Source: Blattamonas nauphoetae
Lineage: Eukaryota; Preaxostyla; Oxymonadida
Reading direction: 5' to 3'
DNA: 64,000 nucleotides
NCBI GenBank assembly: GCA_033064195.1
Contig: JARBJD010000042.1
Span: forward strand, 290,090 to 354,089
Each line of letters starts with the position of its first letter. The stretch's first letter is position 1. Shown one piece after another: positions 11,168 through 21,120 of the stretch. The notes beneath the pieces were generated by a model, which did no database searches, had not been told where the DNA came from, and was given only the letters and a program-made list of their open reading frames with translations. The translations under genes and the position numbers were made by a program.

Positions 11168-11257
11168 TCGTTTTTACGCAAAAGAGAAAAACAGAACAGA
11201 TGAGTGATTCTGATCTGGCCCAGACACCATTTCTTTCGAAATCATTCCATTGATTTG

Positions 11258-12298
11258 ATGCTATCCGAAACGACCACCTCGACCTCTCTCTCGAAACCAT
11301 GTAACAACATTGATTCTCTTCTCTTTTTTCTTTCAGTGGAACCCAACTTCCTTTCTGACATCAACCAGGCTTCATCGGTGTTTCTCTCCTTCACTGAATT
11401 TATCTCAAAAGGAGGTGTCCTTGATGATGCTGGAACTGAACGGATGTGTCAATTTCTGAAGCGTATCACAGTTAAGAGTGGTTCCACGTTCAACTCAGAA
11501 CAAATTCTTCACGAACTGGTCCCAACACCCGATGGATCATGCGAAGGATTTTCACAGCGGATGGTTCCTCTTCTAACATGCTTGAACACCAAAATCGTCT
11601 TATCAGTGCTCCATTTCTTTGTTTCGACACTGGTTCCCAATGTTCCACTCCGCAAGTACCAATTCATTGAAACTAGGTTTTTTACTCGCCTACCACAACC
11701 TTTCCTGGAGAATGATGTTCATTTAACGTCTCAACACGATTCTTCGTTCATGACTCTGGTCAGGAGATGCCTGGAATGTGCTTCACCAACCTCAGTCGCC
11801 GATCTCTTCTTTTGGAAACAAGTTACTCCATCAATAATCCGCCAGACCGTCTTTGACAGTGTTGTCAAACCACTTCGTCCCTTCTGGACCTTCGTATGCC
11901 AAAACTGGCAACGGATCACAGATCATCAAATCATGGATGATTATCCCCATCTGCTGGGAGCATTGATCCAAATTTCGCCATTTCACGAGGAAACAGCGCA
12001 ATTTGTTCTCTCCTCGCAGATTTGTGAGACATCAATGAGCTGCCTTGGATATTTTGAGCTCTCAAACTTCGGCTACATCCTCGTGAACGAAATAATCTGT
12101 GGAATGGAAAATTGGAACAAGGAAGACCAAGCCGTCCGCCAGCGAGGGCAAACAATTTTGGTGAAGATGAAGGAAGAGGGACTCACCGACCTGCTGGAAC
12201 TCCAGATCCGATTGAGACTGACACGCACGAATATCGCAGCCCAGTTGATTCACATGCTGGGTGGGAACTGTCCTTTCAAGGTAGAAAGGATAAATTAG
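11258..12298 (+). CDS. Helical-repeat protein of an expanded hypothetical family
   Basis: Starts at ATG 11258 (MLSETTTSTSLSKP). A 36-nt in-frame GT-AG intron (gtaacaac to ctttcag, about 11302-11337) is likely because its tail is pyrimidine-rich and ends just before EPNFLSDINQ. The 330-aa product is an all-helical, leucine-rich repeat-like protein (LTCLNTKIVLSVLHFFVS, HLLGALIQISPFHEETAQF, YILVNEIICGMENWN) resembling ARM/HEAT. It lies divergently from the serpin, sharing a spacer of about 90 bp. It appears to belong to the same family as the gene at 7420-8981. Function unknown. Confidence 0.65.
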   Translation: MLSETTTSTSLSKPCNNIDSLLFFLSVEPNFLSDINQASSVFLSFTEFISKGGVLDDAGTERMCQFLKRITVKSGSTFNSEQILHELVPTPDGSCEGFSQRMVPLLTCLNTKIVLSVLHFFVSTLVPNVPLRKYQFIETRFFTRLPQPFLENDVHLTSQHDSSFMTLVRRCLECASPTSVADLFFWKQVTPSIIRQTVFDSVVKPLRPFWTFVCQNWQRITDHQIMDDYPHLLGALIQISPFHEETAQFVLSSQICETSMSCLGYFELSNFGYILVNEIICGMENWNKEDQAVRQRGQTILVKMKEEGLTDLLELQIRLRLTRTNIAAQLIHMLGGNCPFKVERIN

Positions 12299-12615
12299 AC
12301 ACACGACAGGTCTCGGACAAGAATCCACAGCTTCTTTAGAAACGCCAAGTCGTCGTCACGATTAGGTGAACTCTGACAACCACGCATCGTATCATCGTCC
12401 ACCAACAAGTTGGAGAGTTCTGGAGCTCTCTTTCTTGAAATATTGCCATTTTATGTTTCTGATCCATCACACCATTCTTTCCACACTTTTGTACAATCCT
12501 GATAACTTCCTGTCGCGCTCTTTACTCAACTTTCAATGAAACAAGAACCGATAATGAATGAGAGTCTTGAAAAGTGTTGTGATCGACTATCGAAATAAAG
12601 AATGCATTTCTGAGG
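12299..12615. other. Convergent 3' spacer
   Basis: This 317-bp spacer holds the 3' ends of a plus-strand and a minus-strand gene. I see no gene or repeat in it. Confidence 0.5.
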
Positions 12616-14252
12616 CTACCACGGGCGCGTACTCCGTTGGCGTGCCTTTTCCACCGCGGTTCGTTCTGTTGTGTGTTCCATTTTCTGAGTTTGGAACTCT
12701 TTCTGGAGCTCCTCGGGTAGGACGCCAATTTCCTCTTCGTTTTGGAACACTCCCTTTGGAAGGTATCCCCATAAGTTGGCGGCATGTTGTTTGAGAATTC
12801 TGAGACGTTCTTGTTTGATGAGCTCAAGTCGTTCGTTCTCTGCTTCTTGTTCTCTGATGAACTGGGTTCGGGCAGCCTCTTCTTCAGCCTCTCTTGCCAA
12901 CCTCTTCTCCGCAATAAGTTTCTCTGCTTCACGAAGATGTTCAGCTTTCTTCATGCGGGCCTTCTGTTGGTTCATTTGTTCTAGCCTGTCATCCTCAGCA
13001 AACTTGGCGAGGATTTGTTCTTTAAGCTTGGCCTCTTCTTCAGCTTCCCGAAGTTTCTGGAGTCGCTTAGCTTCCTTAATGTCAGCCTCAGCTTTGAGAA
13101 GTTCCTGTTTGAGTTTTTCCTTCTTGATCGCCTCATTCTTTTCTTCACCTCTCCGTTTGGCCTCCATCTCTTCAAACGCGATCAGTTCTTGCAGTTGTTC
13201 CAACTCATCCTTTTCTGCTTGATTGCGGGCAATTGTTGCGGCAATTTGTTGATATGCTCGTTTTTGGTCTTCTTCTTTCTGTTTCTTCTGTCGTTCGGTT
13301 TCTGCCTCTCTTTCCTCCTTCATCTTTGCATAATTCCTGATTTGGATGTTCTGATGAATGATATACAAAAGAAATGAGCACACTTCTTCCTCCATTTTTT
13401 GTTTCTCACGTTCACGAAACAGTTCTCGTTCCTTGTAGAAATCTTCGATGTATTTGGACATTTCGACTTGTTTTTTGGCCTTTTCCATTTGTTCTCTGAA
13501 GATGTGAATTGATGAACACCAAAAAATTGGACCTTTCCATCGCATCCATCAATTGTTTGACAGCCTCATCGACAGCCTGTTTTTCCTTCAAGAATTGTTC
13601 AAGTTCAAGTTGTCTTTCTAAAAGAACAATATGGGAGGAAAATAATGAGGGTAGGCAAGCAAGAACAGACGAATTTCCTTTTCATGTTTGTGTCGTTCAA
13701 CGGCTTCTTGTTGTTCTCGTAGGATTCGTGCTGCCTTCAACTCAGGATCCTCCACACGCGATGCCACCTCCTTGTTGTATTTATCAATGTCCTCATCTTG
13801 CTGTCTTTCAAAGTCCTGGATAAGTGGAAGAAGGAGGGAAATTGTGATGGCTCGATATTTCAAACTCTTTCGCGAGCTGCGATTTCAACTTTCTCTTCCT
13901 TTTGATGCTCACGTTCCTTTGTCATATATGCTGCCTGGATCTTTGACTGTAGATCACGAATTTCTTCTTCTTGTCGAATTCTGTTGAGTTTTGCTTCATA
14001 CGTCAATTTTTCCGCCTTCTGTCTAGCATACTCTTCTGCAAGACGCCTTTCTGCATTTTGAGTTTTCTCGCGCAATATCCTTTGTTCTTCCTCCTAAGAA
14101 AGAGAAATTTAGGCGAGATTGAGGAACGTTGAGAGAAATAACAAAAAACAGACTCGCTCATGTTGTGCAATCCGTTTCTCTTCCTCTTGCATTTCTCTGA
14201 GGAGTCTATTTCTCCTTCTGGCATTAGCTTTTTCGTCAATAGCGCTCTGCAT
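12616..14252 (-). CDS. MNS1-like flagellar coiled-coil protein (TPH domain)
   Basis: Six exons summing to 1404 nt give 467 aa of almost unbroken charged coiled coil (trichohyalin-plectin homology type). The introns are 60, 50, 53, 37 and 33 nt. The family fingerprint is the block KYIEDFYKERELFRE with MEEENIQIRNYAK in the middle, plus the C-terminal HAANLWGYLPKGVFQNEEE, which I recognise from MNS1 of animals and algae. MNS1 is a microtubule inner protein of axonemal doublets, so this gene implies a motile flagellum. The start MQSAIDEKANARRRNRLL at 14252 is the first ATG of the exon. A pogo-like transposon ends only 45 bp upstream (14297) and must sit in the promoter, 5' UTR or a leader intron. 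CFAP45/CFAP53 are less likely alternatives. Confidence 0.75.
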
Positions 14253-14297
14253 CCGAAGGACTCGAAAAAGAAATAAAGTGTATGGGCGAATGAACTA

Positions 14298-14335
14298 GTC
14301 CTTGATCAAATGGGGGTGTTTAAAAAATGGGGGGT
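14298..14335. repeat. Left terminal inverted repeat of the pogo-like element
   Basis: Begins GTCCTTGATCAAATGGGGG directly after the TA target site and continues through a T/A run to a second G block. It pairs imperfectly with 15881-15918. Confidence 0.85.
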
Positions 14336-14352
14336 AAATCCCCCGCTGCCCC

Positions 14353-15799
14353 ATGATTATTATGCCCAAGGTTAGTCCCCTTTCAGATGCCGAAATCCTC
14401 CGTCTTGCTGGGACGGAGGAGTACAGACGCATCCCCCATCGTGGGGAGCGGTTTGTGCGCCTAGCACTCGCGCATAGCATTCCCTTCGCTCGGGCTGGCC
14501 GAGTGGGAAACATTAAAAAGCACGTTATGGAGAGAGCCATCAAGAACGTAAAAAGCAACAAACCATGCGGGGTAGTTGGGCGCCCTCCGAAACTCTCGGA
14601 GGGCGAACAACAAGCTGTAGTTCAAGAACTTTTGCACGATCGAGGTCAACGGATTTTTCACTCAGCTAATTCGATCAGATCGTTAGTATGTTCTCGTTTT
14701 TCTCACTCATTTTTCGATATAGTGTCAGGACCAAATCCGTCAACGTCCACTTACAGTCCCCCACCCCCAACTCTCCGCAACCTTCGGCTATTCCTTTGCC
14801 AACCGAAGACCTGAAATCTCACTCAAACAGAGTGAACAATTCCCTCATGAACGTTTTCGGCAAACATCCGCCCAAATTATCACACCATGGTTCAACCATT
14901 ACCTTAGATTACGACAATTATACCCGTATACCGCTTCACTGATTTTCAATTTAGACGAATCTTTTGCGAACTCCGCCCCAAATCATAATGTGTTGGTTGC
15001 GGTCGCCCCAGGGGATCCTCGGCCCATCGTCCCCCAAATCCCTCTTCCGAGCAAAACGACATTTATCCTCACCATCGCAGCAGATGGCAAATTTCTTCCG
15101 ACAGTGCTTTTGGTCCCTTTCCAACAACTCCCGGACGAATATGCACCATTCCGTGGATCAAACCTCACAATACTTGCTAATCCGCAAACCAGGATGACAA
15201 ACACCCTATTTCCGACAATTTTCCAACTCTATATCCTTCCCTATATGCTTCAACGAAGACAAAACATCAACCAACAAAACTCTAGGATCCTCCTCATCAT
15301 GGATGGCCTTCGCTCCCATTATGTGGCCTCAGTGCAACTGCTCTGTCAATTAAATAGTATAGACATCGTCATCCTTCCCTCCCATACCACGCACATGTTG
15401 CAGCCCGTGGATCAATACGTGACAGCGAACATAAAACGTGGTCTACTCAGCTCGATCCGACCCCACGCACTAGCAGATGCCTCTCAAAAAAGGACTGCCT
15501 TCATTGAGGCCCTCGATCAGTCCCTCGCGGATGGTCTTAACCCTAAAGTGATCAAGGCCTCCTTCAGGGACACAGGCCTTCATCCACCCACGATGCAACC
15601 AGTGGCATCAAAAATAACTGAAGCAGAACTGCCCAGAAATCTTAATCCTCCTCCAACACGACGAGACAACACAAGAGAAGGACTCTGGTTCATAACGGAT
15701 CCTGATCTAATGAGAAGGTTCAACGCCCCTCCCAACCCAGAGATTCCTCTTGATGAAAATGAGGATGGTGGAGATGACTCAAGTGACGAAGAGGATTAA
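14353..15799 (+). CDS. Pogo/Tigger-like DDE transposase
   Basis: Cut-and-paste transposase. Two exons (14353-14685 and 14723-15799) are joined by a 37-nt intron with donor gtatgt and acceptor gatatag, giving 469 aa. The N-terminal third contains a helix-turn-helix DNA-binding region ending in GRPPKLSEGEQQAVV. The catalytic DDE_1 core has its three acidic residues in LIFNLDESF, LLIMDGLRSH and MLQPVDQYV (a DDD triad, as in pogo). The spacing of the last two fits the family, and LPSHTTHMLQPVDQ is the classic signature. An acidic tail (DENEDGGDDSSDEED) closes the protein. No break is seen, so it could be functional. Confidence 0.88.
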
Positions 15800-15880
15800 T
15801 AGGACACTTTTTTTGTTTATCATTTCGCTTTTCTCATTCAACGGTTTAATCATTTTTTCAAATGGGTCAATCTCGGTTCT

Positions 15881-15918
15881 ACCCCCATTTTTTTAAAAAC
15901 CCCCCATTTTTGAGGGAC
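15881..15918. repeat. Right terminal inverted repeat of the pogo-like element
   Basis: Ends CCCCCCATTTTTGAGGGAC immediately before the TA target duplication. It is complementary, with small indels, to the left end. Confidence 0.85.
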
Positions 15919-16109
15919 TAACTGTCTGATTCTTTTGAACATCAGCCTAACCTGTTCATGTTGTCAAATCTATTCAAGTTCCTCTCATTCTCAGATTCTC
16001 AACGGACAAGTAATTTTCCAGAGAAAATCCTCATCAAAATCATACAGCCACGTTGGTGTTATTTAAGAAACAACTGCAAGTTGAAAATGAAGAGGACCAG
16101 GTTATGGTG

Positions 16110-17152
16110 TTATTCTTGCCTTGAAATATGTGCCGTTGCGATCGCATTAACCTCCTCAATTGTGATTCGTGATGATGGATCCTTCGAGACAATCGAAAAG
16201 ACAAGAACCAACAAACTTTGATGAGCATTCGACGAATCATGTCTTTCAGAGCATCACTGACACCAACAGTGATTGGTGGCATAGGTGCCGTTTTTATGCG
16301 ATGAAATACAATATCCTTCGTATGGCCATCGAATGGGAGAGCTTGTTGAGTAAGCTGGTAAAGCGTCACTCCCAACGACCATACGTCGCATTGACTGCGA
16401 TATCTGAGACAATAAAGAAGCAAGGAAATGTACCCTTTCAATTCGAGGACTTCTGGAGCAACGTAGTAACTGACAACGAAGCGACAAAAAATGAAGTCAG
16501 AGATGGTGAAAAAGCAGACGGGGTCCCAACAGGAGAGATGGTCATATCCAATGTATCGACAAGTTGACGAGCATATCCCATGTCGCCTGCAAATGTGAGA
16601 GAAAGGAGTGAAAATAACAAACCAAGTTTCAGATTGGAGTTTGCTCCAATGTAAATATTCTCGGGTTTAATATCACGATGGATGATGTGGTTCTGTTTCA
16701 AAAGCATTAGAGAGTAACTTAATTCTGATGCAATCATCCAGAGTGCCTGAAGAGATGAAAAAAGAGTGTGCGAAAGAAAACCTCCTCGGTAAACTGTTCA
16801 CCATAAGAAACAACATCATTAAACTTAGTCTCCAGAGTTCCCTGATCACAGAATTCCATCACAATGTAATAGCTGCGTTCGTCTTGAAAACACTCGATGA
16901 AGTGAACGCATCCATCGAAGTCACCAGATTCCGTTGCTTTATTTTGAAATGAAATCATAGCGTTGACCTCTTCCAAAACTCGAGTTTCATCATGAGATGG
17001 AGTTCGAAGGATCTTTTTGATGGCAAAATACTGGCCAGATTGTTCCCCAAGATAGACAACACCTGACGAGCCATGTCCAAGCTCTCGAAGGATATGATCT
17101 GTGATGATATCAATGAAAATAAAGCCAACAGTCTTTGATGCATATATTCATC
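16110..17152 (-). CDS. NEK-like serine/threonine protein kinase, kinase domain only
   Basis: Seven exons sum to 825 nt, giving 274 aa, the bare size of a kinase domain. Motifs in order are the glycine loop LGHGSSGVVYLG, the ATP lysine in FAIKKIL, the alpha-C glutamate in VLEEVNAM, the hinge YIVMEFCDQGTLE, catalytic HRDIKPENIYI, metal-binding DMG (Met in place of Phe), GTPYYVAPEV, SQCDVWSLGVTLYQL and the C-terminal RMLIKDPSSRITIEE. The first exon encodes only MNICIKDY and is needed for the start. All catalytic residues are present. I judge it closest to NEK/AMPK-like kinases of protists. Introns are 30-50 nt. The pogo-like element lies just downstream. Confidence 0.85.
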
Positions 17153-17891
17153 GTTCGGTCAGACTGAAGAAAAAACTTAATTATTGTTGACTTCAGTGTC
17201 CGGATACATCATCATATCGACACATTTTCAGTCCGGTATGTCAATTTTTGCATTGTTAAGTATGGTAGACTCATCAGCGTTGATTAATTGAGATGAAGAA
17301 AAAAATGATGAACTGGCTAAAAAACGTGGAGGTATCTCTCATTGATGAAAATAATGAAGAGTCATCAACTGTTTGATGATTTATTGGACAATACAGCAAT
17401 TCAGATCTTCCAACAAGTCAGAGACTCATGCGATGAAGATGACTGTGATCAATTTATCCTTGATTTCTTATCATCGCCAGTGAAGCTGTGAAGGAATTTA
17501 TAAATGATGGTGTCGTTCTCATTTCTTCATCCAAATAAACAATCATCATCACATCGATGGAGATTCGGAATGATTTCCTTCTGAACGATTGGGAGGTGAT
17601 GAGGTTTTACTGCTGGTTGATCCAGACGTGTGCCTGTTGTCGAATATGTCATTCTCAAATTTCCATTCAATCTCGTCGGCCATCTGCGGAACAGACTATT
17701 TTTGAGTTGAAGTCTATCTATTCCACGTTCGGGTTATCTTTCCATTTTCGGGAAATTAAACCATCTCGCTTCGAGCTGTAATTTTTGTGCTACATCACAT
17801 AGAATGTCTCTTGTTTGAGAAATGGTCGAATTGAGTGAGATCAATGACGGAATGGTTCGATCACATTTTATTCAATCAGGGAGATTTGAAA
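17153..17891. other. 739-bp divergent promoter region
   Basis: Lies between a minus-strand kinase gene and a plus-strand flavodoxin-like gene, so both promoters should be here. AT-rich, with a 74-codon plus-strand frame of no recognisable character. No repeat or RNA gene seen. Confidence 0.5.
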
Positions 17892-18749
17892 ATGAGTGAA
17901 ACACAACGGAAACGAGTTTTAATTTTGGTTACATCGCCTTCTGGGACTACAGAGAATGTATGAATTGTTTATCAGACTCTAAGAATGATTTTTCCATTTC
18001 TGGTCAGTTTGGTCGAGCGATTGAGAAAGACTTGCGAAACCGTTCAAAAGTATCCCATTTCCAAGATGTTCGTTCATTGTGTGTTTGATACTGATCAGGA
18101 CGAAATAGACATCGTTTTCGAAAAGTTGAAGACATCAACAGATAACAAAACGTTTGTAGGGTCATTGTGGTCGATGACGAAGGGGATGTTTAACAAGGGA
18201 GCGACAACAATTGAACCGATGGAGAATTCAATCCTGAACTTTGATTATGTGGTGTTTGGAGGGCCTGTTTGGGCTTGGGACACACCACGATTCATCACAG
18301 TATGATGCCTTTTACAAATATTGATCAGCTGTTCTTGGAAACTCTTCCCGTACGCGAGTACAAGGGAGAATGGTTCCTGTTCTCCACAGGTATTTGTTTC
18401 TCTCTTCATTGATTGTTTATCAGCTTTGAGCAGCTTTGGAAAATGGGAAGAAGGTTTGCCCATTGTCATCTGCAACTGATTCTTTGAATTTCTACGTTCA
18501 GGAGTTGAAAAAGCGATTGGAAAGAAGGCACTTGCGTTTGGTCATTCATTGTCAAAAGATCCGAACCGACCCCAAACGGCTGCAGAGTTTGTGTCACGAA
18601 TTCTGCCTCATCTGAGTCTAACAGAGGCTGGGGACGCACCTGAACCATCAGGAACGACAGAGACACGTGGAAATGATGAAACAGCATCAGAGCATCCACC
18701 AGTTGAACCTCAAACACAACATGAAGATTCTGGACTTAAAACAGATTAA
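17892..18749 (+). CDS. Flavodoxin-like protein with acidic tail, frame anomaly
   Basis: The N-terminus RVLILVTSPSGTTEN is a first beta strand and FMN phosphate-binding loop of the flavodoxin fold. Later pieces are FVHCVFDTDQDEID, ILNFDYVVFGGPVWAWDTP (the conserved GxPVW loop), YKGEWFLFST and GVEKAIGKKALAFG. A Pro/Glu/Thr-rich tail of about 60 residues follows. Introns of about 50, 29, 34 and 48 nt are needed. With all of them removed the sum is one nucleotide too long: exon 2 enters as FGRAIEKDLRN, but the rest reads in another frame. Either a splice site is misplaced or there is a one-base frameshift. It probably binds FMN and acts as a small redox protein. Confidence 0.65.
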
Positions 18750-19190
18750 GGGTCAATCAGTCATATATAGTTCTGCGTGTAATGCGATACACGAACTGTT
18801 TATGTAACAATAAGTCGACTTCGACTTTTTCTTCTCATACACCTTCTGTTTGGCGTGTATTGCGTCTGTTTTGGAAACCTCAGATGTTCTCTGTGCATGT
18901 CTTTATGACTCGATGTTATCTCGTCTCTCGTGGAGATGACAACGCCTAAACACTTAAATGGACATCTTTTGACCAAAAATACATACTGATCGCGGAATTT
19001 AATTCACAAAGTTGTTAATCACCATCAACCTCTTGTCAAAACAAATCAATTTAGGTCAATTATGGAAATTGACCATTCTCATTAGATCATGCCCACCATC
19101 CATCACATCTTCATTCTCTTGGTTCTGGTGTTTAACCAAATCTTTCATGTATTATTTTTTCCTACTAACTCAGTTTCAGATCAATCCACC
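18750..19190. other. Spacer with possible 5' leader intron
   Basis: Before the helicase start the sequence contains gtattattttttcctactaactcag, cited here in pieces: donor gtatta, branch-point match ctactaac at 19162-19169 and acceptor ctcag. This resembles a short leader intron just upstream of ATG 19191. No other feature seen. Confidence 0.35.
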
Positions 19191-20878
19191 ATGTCACATA
19201 CTAATCCAGCCACAGACTCTTCCACCGCAGAAATCCCAACAGAAGCTCCTAAACTGGAAGAAAGTCAAGACCTTGACGTCCATGATGCAGTACCACACAA
19301 GACATTTGAAGATTTAGGCATTAAGCAGGCAATCATCAAAGCGTACCTCCAGGACAACATCACCCAACCGACCAAGGATCAGGTCCAATTCTATCCCGAA
19401 ATGATGAGTCTTCCGTTTGCCACCTTTGCCTCTTCAAGTCTTCTCCTCTCGTGATAGTCCTCAAAATTTTATCTTTGAAGCACCCAAAAACACACACACA
19501 TGGAATCTCTACCTCCTTGCTGCCCTCTGCACTGTTCAGGAAGAACTCCCTTTCGTTCAAGCCATTGTGGTCGCTCCAACTCGCGAAAGAGCAAACACTA
19601 TCTACCAAGAGGCATTGAAACTGAGTCGTTATACCGCGATCAGAGTGAAAAGTCTCATTCCGCACAAGGACATGCACGATGATCAATTTGGGGGTATATT
19701 GTTCATTTTATCTCATTTGTTGCAGAGGAGGTGACCCATCACCTGGTTATATCCATTCCGACTTCACTTGACGATTATCTTCAACACGAAGATATTGACT
19801 TCAGTCATGTGCGAACAGCCATTTTTGATGAAGCTGAAGAAGTCTTCAACAGGAAGAAGGAGAACGTCCTTTCTCATTCTGTACCCATCATCAGCTCACT
19901 CCCAGAGACGGCCCAGATCATCCTGTTCAGCGAAAACCTCGACGGGATATATCCCGCCATTCGGACAAACCATATCCCGGACGCTCTTCAGGTTAGTTGT
20001 TATATTCTTGTGGGTGATTTATTTTGTTATTCCTGTTGTAGCGGTCCCTTAATCCAACCATCCTTTCGTTGAAGGATGTCTCTCAGTACTACGTTGTTCT
20101 CAGCGAAGAAGAACGTCCTATGTTCATCAAGGATCTCTTTGAGACCCTTACTCTCAAAAAAATTGTGGTTTTCATCAGCGTATGTTCTACAGTTCTGTCA
20201 TGTCTTTCTCAGGACAAGGAATCAGCCGAGAAATTGGTAGCTGAACTCAAGGCAGCTGATCTTGTCGCTAACTGTGTCTTTGGACTGAATGACATGAAAC
20301 TCGCCGAATTCCGTGCCATTATTCGCAACTATGAAAAAGACAAATTCCCAATCCTGATCTCAACCATCCCCCTCCAATATCACCTCAAAGCCCTTCCCAC
20401 CCTCTGCATCAACTATTCCATTCCCTACCGCGCAGGTACAAAGGCCCCGGACGATGATGCATACCTCAAACGACTCGGTCGTTCAGACACGTTCGGTGGG
20501 CTCGGTGTCGGGCTCACCTGCATCGATGACGACGCGTACGACCAAATGTCGTATTTTGGGTATGCTCTTCAAACAGAAATCAAAGAACTGGCCGATTTCG
20601 ACGATTTGGGGAAGGCGATCAAGTACGCCGACACACTGAAGAACACACACGAGTGGAACACTGGCGCCAAGCCGTTCCAAATGTCGGAAGAATCGAAGGA
20701 GAAGGCAACGCAGAAGAAGTCGTTGAAGACCGATCACACGTACGACCCCAGCGACATCATCCTCTTGCCGGATGTCCATGACATCGACGAATTCTTCGAC
20801 AATGAAGATTTCAATGATCCAGATGACGATGTCATTCCCGAGGATGAGGACGACAGTGCTCCGTTCCCGCTCGAATAA
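19191..20878 (+). CDS. DDX19/Dbp5-like DEAD-box protein with lost catalytic motifs
   Basis: Five exons (introns of 31, 32, 50 and 33 nt) sum to 1542 nt, giving 513 aa. The layout follows DDX19/Dbp5, the mRNA-export helicase of the nuclear pore: the KTFEDLGI opening, PTKDQ (Q motif), SPQNFIFEAP, IVVAPTRERA, VISIPTSLDDYL, IFDEAEEVF, KDVSQYYVVL, KKIVVFISDKESAEKL and AYLKRLGRSD. Most catalytic motifs are degenerate: SGTGKT reads APKNTHT, DEAD reads DEAE, SAT reads SEN, the ARGxD motif is gone and HRIGRTGR reads KRLGRSDT. A long acidic tail (NEDFNDPDDDVIPEDEDD) is added. ATP binding and hydrolysis are therefore unlikely. It may be a scaffold in mRNA export. Confidence 0.8.
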
Positions 20879-21120
20879 TCATTTCATTCTTTCCTGTTTT
20901 GAACCGTGCTCTGAAGAAGGATCAACCCTTCATACTTTTTTTCACAAACCACTTCACTGTAAGTAACCATTCATCGACAAAAATGATCCCTAACGCATAG
21001 ATGAACGCTGATACTGGACGAGTTACTAGAAAACACGCGAAATCAAACATGCGCAATGAAAATCAGTCTGGAAGGAAGAACCCTAGGTCAACGGTAAGGA
21101 ATGAATAAATAAAACACCAA

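Larger units (their letters stand above)
14298..15918 (+). mobile_element. Pogo/Tigger-like DNA transposon, apparently whole
   Basis: A 1621-bp element with imperfect terminal inverted repeats of about 37 bp, both starting GTCC and carrying two ATGGGGG blocks separated by a T/A run. It is flanked by TA on both sides (14296-14297 and 15919-15920), the duplication made by pogo and other Tc1/mariner relatives. It carries one spliced transposase gene with no internal stop. It has inserted between the MNS1-like gene and the NEK-like kinase. With the transposase open and the target duplication intact, it may be young, although the repeats have diverged from each other. Confidence 0.9.
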
